A stretch of 9,197 nucleotides of DNA from the NCBI GenBank assembly GCA_028291445.1, contig JAQGIA010000549.1, forward strand, positions 1 to 9,197, in the 5' to 3' direction. A program made the translations under genes and the position numbers. Under the pieces are notes generated by a model that did not search any database, was not told where the DNA came from, and saw only the letters and a list, made by a program, of their open reading frames with translations. Shown piece by piece: positions 6,529-9,197 of this stretch. The first letter of the stretch is position 1. Each line of letters starts with the position of its first letter. This DNA comes from Belnapia sp. (GTDB lineage Bacteria > Pseudomonadota > Alphaproteobacteria > Acetobacterales > Acetobacteraceae).

Positions 6529-6565
6529 CCCCTGGACCCCCCAGGGGTTAGGCTATTCTGCTTTT
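6529..6565 (+). terminator. Possible terminator after hpf
   Basis: CCCCTGG (6529-6535) pairs with CCAGGGG (6541-6547) around a five-base ACCCC loop. The following bases (6548-6565, TTAGGCTATTCTGCTTTT) are the most T-rich stretch nearby. The T-run is interrupted, so this is only a tentative terminator for the lpt-rpoN-hpf transcript. Confidence 0.4.
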
Positions 6566-6585
6566 CTGCCGGCGGCGGGGCGGGT

Positions 6586-6610
6586 TCGAGAGGGGCGGCG
6601 CCCCTCTCGA
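6586..6610. terminator. Strong symmetric hairpin between convergent genes
   Basis: TCGAGAGGGGC (6586-6596), loop GGC, and GCCCCTCTCGA (6600-6610) make a perfect 11-bp stem, 22 bases beyond the stop of the minus-strand DUF1150 gene and 124 beyond hpf. Being symmetric it could act on transcripts from both sides. Neither flank has a clear T-run, so a role as RNA 3' stabiliser or a REP-like dispersed element is as likely as termination. Confidence 0.45.
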
Positions 6611-6632
6611 CAACGCAGCAGGAGCCCTGCCC

Positions 6633-6881
6633 TCAATGGACCAGAACGGCCGCCAGCTCATGCTGCTCGATGGCGGCGATCGCCAATGCGGCATTCGGCG
6701 CGGCGCCGATCGGGGTGCCGTCGGCGGCATGGATCGAAATGGCCGGTTCGCCGTTCACCACCACCGGGCGGATATAGGCGATCTCCTGCACGCCGAAGCG
6801 GGCCCAGTCGGCGACCGACAGGTGGCGCAGGGCAAAGCTGACCTGGCGCGGTGCGTCGGAGGAAGCATCATGGTTGTTCAT
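6633..6881 (-). CDS. DUF1150 family protein
   Basis: An 82-residue small protein of the DUF1150 family, widespread in alphaproteobacteria and commonly encoded next to a small heat-shock protein gene, as here. Its biochemical role is unknown. The recognisable core runs from about residue 17 to the end: LRHLSVADWARFGVQEIAYI, then RPVVVNGEPAISIHAADGTP, then a helical segment ending in IEQHELAAVLVH. The first 15 residues look disordered. No signal peptide or membrane segment is visible. The start at 6879-6881 is preceded by AGGAGA six bases upstream on the minus strand; a start at 6920 would add 13 residues and lacks such a site. It lies 56 bases after the hsp20 stop, so the two probably share a transcript and heat control. 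The family call rests on the core and the neighbourhood. Confidence 0.85.
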   Translation of the reverse strand: MNNHDASSDAPRQVSFALRHLSVADWARFGVQEIAYIRPVVVNGEPAISIHAADGTPIGAAPNAALAIAAIEQHELAAVLVH

Positions 6882-6901
6882 ACTACGTCTCCTGATGGCA
6901 T

Positions 6902-6928
6902 GGCCGAATGGCCCATGCATGGGCGCCC
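6902..6928. repeat. Palindrome cluster between hsp20 and the DUF1150 gene
   Basis: Three palindromic segments are packed into 27 bases of the 56-base spacer: GGCC-GAAT-GGCC (6902-6913), the perfect 14-mer GCCCATGCATGGGC (6911-6924) and GGGCGCCC (6921-6928). They overlap, so alternative folds compete. In a shared mRNA this could act as a processing or stability element between the two cistrons. Function is inference. Confidence 0.45.
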
Positions 6929-6937
6929 GGTCGGCAC

Positions 6938-7444
6938 TCAGCCGCGAGTGGCACGCCCTTCGACGATCGGCATCGGCGCCACATTGGCACCGAAACCGCG
7001 GGATTGTGTCGGCTTAGCTGACCCTGGCCCCTGGTTTCCGCCGCTGATCGGGATGCTGCGGACCCGGACTTCCGGCTGCGGCCTTTGCAAATCGACATGC
7101 AGCAGCCCGCTGTCGAGCCAGGCACCCTCCACATCGATGCCCTCGGCCAGCACGAAAGCCCGTTGGAACTGCCGCGCGGCGATGCCGCGATGCAGGAAGA
7201 TGCGGCCCTCGGCATCGTCGCGCTGGCGGCCGCGGATCACCAATTGATTGTCCTCCTGGGTGATCTGGAGGTCGTCCATGGAGAAGCCGGCGACGGCCAG
7301 GCTGATACGCAGCCGGTTCTCCGCCGTCTGCTCGATATTGTAGGGGGGGTAGCCATCCGAGCTCTTGGCGACGCGGTCGAGCATCTGTTCGAGGTGATCG
7401 AAGCCGAGAAACAGCGGAGAGCCGAAAACCGATGGACGCGACAC
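6938..7444 (-). CDS. Small heat-shock protein, Hsp20/IbpA family
   Basis: A 168-residue ATP-independent holdase that binds unfolding proteins in the cytoplasm and hands them to DnaK/ClpB. The N-terminus SRPSVFGSPLFLGFDHLEQM is typical of alphaproteobacterial IbpA-like proteins. The alpha-crystallin domain spans about 32-125 (YNIEQTAENRLRISLAVAGF, QLVIRGRQ, and the A-x-x-x-S-G-L-L signature at 108-115). The I-x-I tail motif is I131-P-I133. The last 35 residues are a Gly/Gln-rich disordered extension. I chose GTG 7442-7444: AGGAGG (7451-7456) lies six bases upstream and relatives begin with MSR. ATG 7457-7459 would lie upstream of that site and has no Shine-Dalgarno of its own. It is the first gene of a minus-strand operon with DUF1150 and is divergent from def. 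Regulation by a heat-shock promoter and an RNA thermometer is suggested by the leader. Confidence 0.93.
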   Translation of the reverse strand: MSRPSVFGSPLFLGFDHLEQMLDRVAKSSDGYPPYNIEQTAENRLRISLAVAGFSMDDLQITQEDNQLVIRGRQRDDAEGRIFLHRGIAARQFQRAFVLAEGIDVEGAWLDSGLLHVDLQRPQPEVRVRSIPISGGNQGPGSAKPTQSRGFGANVAPMPIVEGRATRG

Positions 7445-7497
7445 GCGGAGCCTCCTCATGCGGAGCGAAGCGGCGGCCGGACCCGAAGCGCCCGGCC
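7445..7497 (-). promoter_or_regulatory. ROSE-like RNA thermometer candidate in the hsp20 leader
   Basis: On the minus strand the hsp20 leader can fold into two hairpins. The first pairs GGCCGG (7497-7492) with CCGGCC (7480-7475). The second pairs GCUUCGCU (7471-7464) with the Shine-Dalgarno segment AGGAGGC (7456-7450) around a seven-base loop, with one bulged G. UCGCU fits the U(U/C)GCU anti-Shine-Dalgarno box of ROSE thermometers, which are known from small heat-shock genes. An alternative CUCC/GGAG pairing also hides the site. The leader would be short, with only two hairpins where classical ROSE has three or four. Confidence 0.5.
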
Positions 7498-7505
7498 ACA
7501 GGATG

Positions 7506-7534
7506 ATGTTGGCCAGGGCGGCTTCGGTTGCAAG
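7506..7534 (-). promoter_or_regulatory. Candidate heat-shock (sigma-32) promoter for hsp20
   Basis: On the minus strand CTTGCA (7534-7529) is followed after 17 bases by CAACAT (7511-7506). CTTG matches the core of the sigma-32 -35 element (CTTGAA); the -10 part shares only CAT with the CCCCAT-type consensus. Transcription would begin near 7499, giving a leader of about 55 bases that starts right at the first leader hairpin. Confidence 0.35.
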
Positions 7535-7556
7535 GGGGTGGCGCGGGGGCTACATC
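7528..7556 (+). promoter_or_regulatory. Candidate sigma-70 promoter for def-fmt-truA
   Basis: TTGCAA (7528-7533), 17 bases, then TACATC (7551-7556). The -35 matches TTGACA at four positions and the -10 is weak. It gives a leader of about 17 bases to def. Because TTGCAA is a palindrome, this -35 box coincides with the -35 box proposed for hsp20 on the other strand. Confidence 0.3.
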
Positions 7557-7579
7557 GCCCCGCGGAGTGCCCGATCGCC

Positions 7580-8167
7580 ATGCCCGAGACCTCGTCCCAC
7601 CCACTGCCCTTGCCCCTGGCCCCGGCCGACGCCACCGAATCGCCCGAGGCCGCGACGCTGCCGATCCTGCTGGTGCCCGACCCGCGGCTGCGCAGCAAGA
7701 CGCGCGCCGTGGGCCCCGGCGATGCGGCGATGGTCCGCGCGCTGGCCCCGCAGATGCTGGAGGCGATGTACAAGGCCCCCGGCATCGGCCTGGCGGCGCC
7801 GCAGGTCGGCACCCTGCTGCGCCTGGTGGTGGTCGACCTGCAGAAGAACGACAAGCCGGACCCGCTGGTGCTGGTGAACCCCGAGATCATGGCCGCGAGC
7901 AAGGAGCTGGCGACGCGCGAGGAGGGCTGCCTCTCCCTGCCCGGGCAATTCGCCGAGGTCACCCGCCCGGCGCGGGTGAAGCTGCGCTACCTGGACCTGA
8001 GCGGGGCGAAGCGGGAGATCGAGGCGGAAGGGCTGCTGGCAACCTGCCTGCAGCACGAATTGGACCATCTGGATGGCGTGCTGTTCGTCGACCACATCAG
8101 TGCGTTGAAGCGCAACATGCTGCTGCGCAAGCTGGCCAAGGATCTCAAGGCGAAGGTGCGGGATTGA
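7580..8167 (+). CDS. def: Peptide deformylase
   Basis: Def removes the formyl group from the N-terminal methionine of nascent proteins at the ribosome exit, using an Fe2+ (or Zn/Ni) centre. All three motifs are intact in the 195-residue product: [10 protein letters not shown] (68-77), EEGCLSLPG (114-122, metal ligand C117) and QHELDHLDG (158-166, ligands H159 and H163, catalytic E160). An extension of about 24 residues rich in Pro, Ala and His precedes the usual start of homology ([12 protein letters not shown]). The true start could therefore be different, but no in-frame ATG lies closer before the domain. ATG 7580 has GGAG at 7564-7567, 12 bases away, which is long. The gene overlaps fmt by four bases (TTGA), giving the standard def-fmt pair. 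It is divergent from hsp20. Confidence 0.95.
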   Translation: MPETSSHPLPLPLAPADATESPEAATLPILLVPDPRLRSKTRAVGPGDAAMVRALAPQMLEAMYKAPGIGLAAPQVGTLLRLVVVDLQKNDKPDPLVLVNPEIMAASKELATREEGCLSLPGQFAEVTRPARVKLRYLDLSGAKREIEAEGLLATCLQHELDHLDGVLFVDHISALKRNMLLRKLAKDLKAKVRD

Positions 8168-9069
8168 AGCTCGCATTCATGGGCAGCCCGGATTTCGCGG
8201 TGCCGGCGCTGCATGCGCTGCATGCGGCCGGGCATGAGCTGGCCGCGGTCTATTGCCAGCCGCCCCGGCCGGCCGGGCGGGGCCAGAAGGAAGCCCCCTG
8301 CCCGGTCCATATTGCGGCACTGGCGCTGGGGTTGCCGGTGCGGACCCCGGCACGGCTTAAGCGGGATGCGGCGGAACACGCAGCCTTCGCCGCGCTGGGG
8401 CTGGATGCCGCGGTGGTCGCCGCCTATGGGCTGATCCTGCCGCAGGCCATGCTGGATGCGCCGGGGCGCGGCTGCCTCAATATCCATGCCTCGCTGCTGC
8501 CGCGCTGGCGCGGAGCGGCGCCGATCCAGGCGGCGATCCTGGCCGGCGATGCCGAAAGCGGCGTGACCATCATGCGGATGGAGGCCGGGCTGGATACCGG
8601 CCCGATGCTGCTGCGCGGCAGCGTGCCGCTCGGCCCCCGCACCACCACGCCCGAATTGCACGATGCCCTGGCCACGCTCGGCGCCCGGCTGGTGCTGGAG
8701 GCGCTGGAGCGCGACCCGCCGCCGGTGCCGCAGCCGGAGGCCGGCATGACCTATGCGCCGAAGCTGACCAAGGACGATGCCCGGCTGGACTGGTCGCTGC
8801 CGGCCGCGCTGCTGGAACGCCGGGTCCGCGCGCTCAACCCCTGGCCGGGCACCGGCTTCCCCTATCGGGGCGAGACGATCCGCGTGCTGGCGGCGGCGGT
8901 GGAGGATGGCGCCGGGCCGCCCGGGCGGCTGCTGGACGACGCGGCGCTGGTCGCCTGCGGCACGGGCGCGCTGCGCCTGCTGCGGCTGCAGCGCCCAGGT
9001 CGCGGACCGGTGCCGGCGGCGGATTTCCTGCGGGGGTTCCCGCTGCCGGCGGGCACCAGCCTGGGCTGA
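8164..9069 (+). CDS. fmt: Methionyl-tRNA formyltransferase
   Basis: Fmt transfers a formyl group from 10-formyl-tetrahydrofolate to initiator Met-tRNA before translation starts. The product has 301 residues. The N-terminal formyltransferase Rossmann-type domain begins at [15 protein letters not shown], with the signature N106-I-H108[14 protein letters not shown] and D144 in GLDTGPM. These positions equal the E. coli catalytic numbering (N106, H108, D144). The C-terminal tRNA-binding domain covers about 205-301 ([13 protein letters not shown]). The start is a TTG at 8164-8166 that overlaps the def stop as TTGA, with AAGGTG at 8153-8158 as ribosome-binding site. The first ATG (8179) would delete the first beta strand, so TTG is favoured. 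The stop TGA overlaps the truA ATG by one base. Rare start plus overlap suggests translation coupled to def. Confidence 0.95.
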   Translation: MKLAFMGSPDFAVPALHALHAAGHELAAVYCQPPRPAGRGQKEAPCPVHIAALALGLPVRTPARLKRDAAEHAAFAALGLDAAVVAAYGLILPQAMLDAPGRGCLNIHASLLPRWRGAAPIQAAILAGDAESGVTIMRMEAGLDTGPMLLRGSVPLGPRTTTPELHDALATLGARLVLEALERDPPPVPQPEAGMTYAPKLTKDDARLDWSLPAALLERRVRALNPWPGTGFPYRGETIRVLAAAVEDGAGPPGRLLDDAALVACGTGALRLLRLQRPGRGPVPAADFLRGFPLPAGTSLG

Positions 9070-9197
9070 TGCCGCTCTATGCGCTGACCCTCGAATATGA
9101 CGGCGGGCCCTTCGTCGGCTGGCAACGCCAGGGCAACGGGCTGTCGGTGCAGCAGGTGCTCGAGGAGGCGGCGGCGAAGCTGAATGGCGGCGTGGTG
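9069..9197 (+). CDS. truA: tRNA pseudouridine synthase A, N-terminal part
   Basis: TruA makes pseudouridine at positions 38-40 of the tRNA anticodon arm. Only the first 43 codons are in the window; the gene continues past the right edge. The visible part, [18 protein letters not shown] followed by [15 protein letters not shown], is the typical TruA start (EYDG...GWQRQ...SVQ). The catalytic aspartate, near residue 52 in E. coli, lies beyond the edge and cannot be checked. ATG 9069 overlaps the fmt stop as TGATG, so it is probably the third gene of a def-fmt-truA operon. Confidence 0.92.
   Translation, partial: MPLYALTLEYDGGPFVGWQRQGNGLSVQQVLEEAAAKLNGGVV

Noticed and set aside
7457..7459. ATG as the hsp20 start
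   Set aside because: It lies just upstream of the AGGAGG ribosome-binding site; GTG 7444 is spaced correctly and gives the usual SRxS N-terminus.
7085..7579. N-terminal extension of def back to 7085
   Set aside because: That stretch is antisense to hsp20 and its translation is not deformylase-like; the frame is open only by chance.

Overview
The window is about 70% G+C, with strongly G/C-biased third codon positions in its genes. Gene order (rnd, lptC-lptA-lptB-rpoN-hpf, then hsp20-DUF1150 and def-fmt-truA) and protein style (Pro/Ala-rich LptA, long-form HPF, DUF1150 beside a small heat-shock protein) suggest a high-GC alphaproteobacterium, most likely Acetobacteraceae (Roseomonas-like). That placement is inference from style and synteny, not from a search.

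Layout. Bases 1-538 hold no convincing gene; codon use is unlike the rest and there are short tandem repeats. A short RNase D-type exonuclease gene follows (539-1162). After a gap of more than 400 bases comes a tightly packed forward operon: lptC, lptA and lptB (LPS transport, start/stop overlaps), rpoN (sigma-54) 58 bases later, and hpf (long ribosome hibernation factor) after a 129-base leader with two look-alike hairpins. A convergent junction with three palindromes (6462-6632) ends this block. On the minus strand, hsp20 is followed by a DUF1150 gene. Divergent from hsp20 are def, fmt and truA (the last cut by the window edge), overlapping by one to four bases: the classic deformylase / Met-tRNA formyltransferase cluster.

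How the genes work together. LptB powers, and LptC and LptA conduct, LPS transport from the inner membrane to the outer membrane. RpoN and HPF are regulators of nutrient response and ribosome storage that commonly sit downstream of lptB. Fmt adds the formyl group to initiator Met-tRNA and Def removes it from the finished nascent chain. Hsp20 is a stress holdase.

The genes are standard families. The more interesting signals lie between them: (i) a ROSE-like RNA thermometer candidate over the hsp20 ribosome-binding site, just downstream of a possible heat-shock promoter; (ii) twin CCGG-TTTR-CCGG hairpins, the second overlapping the hpf Shine-Dalgarno; (iii) two inverted copies of a 12-bp-periodic array with a related 17-bp end, flanking rnd; (iv) a palindrome cluster between hpf and the heat-shock operon. 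I see no clear new multi-gene system, no CRISPR array, no tRNA or rRNA and no insertion sequence.
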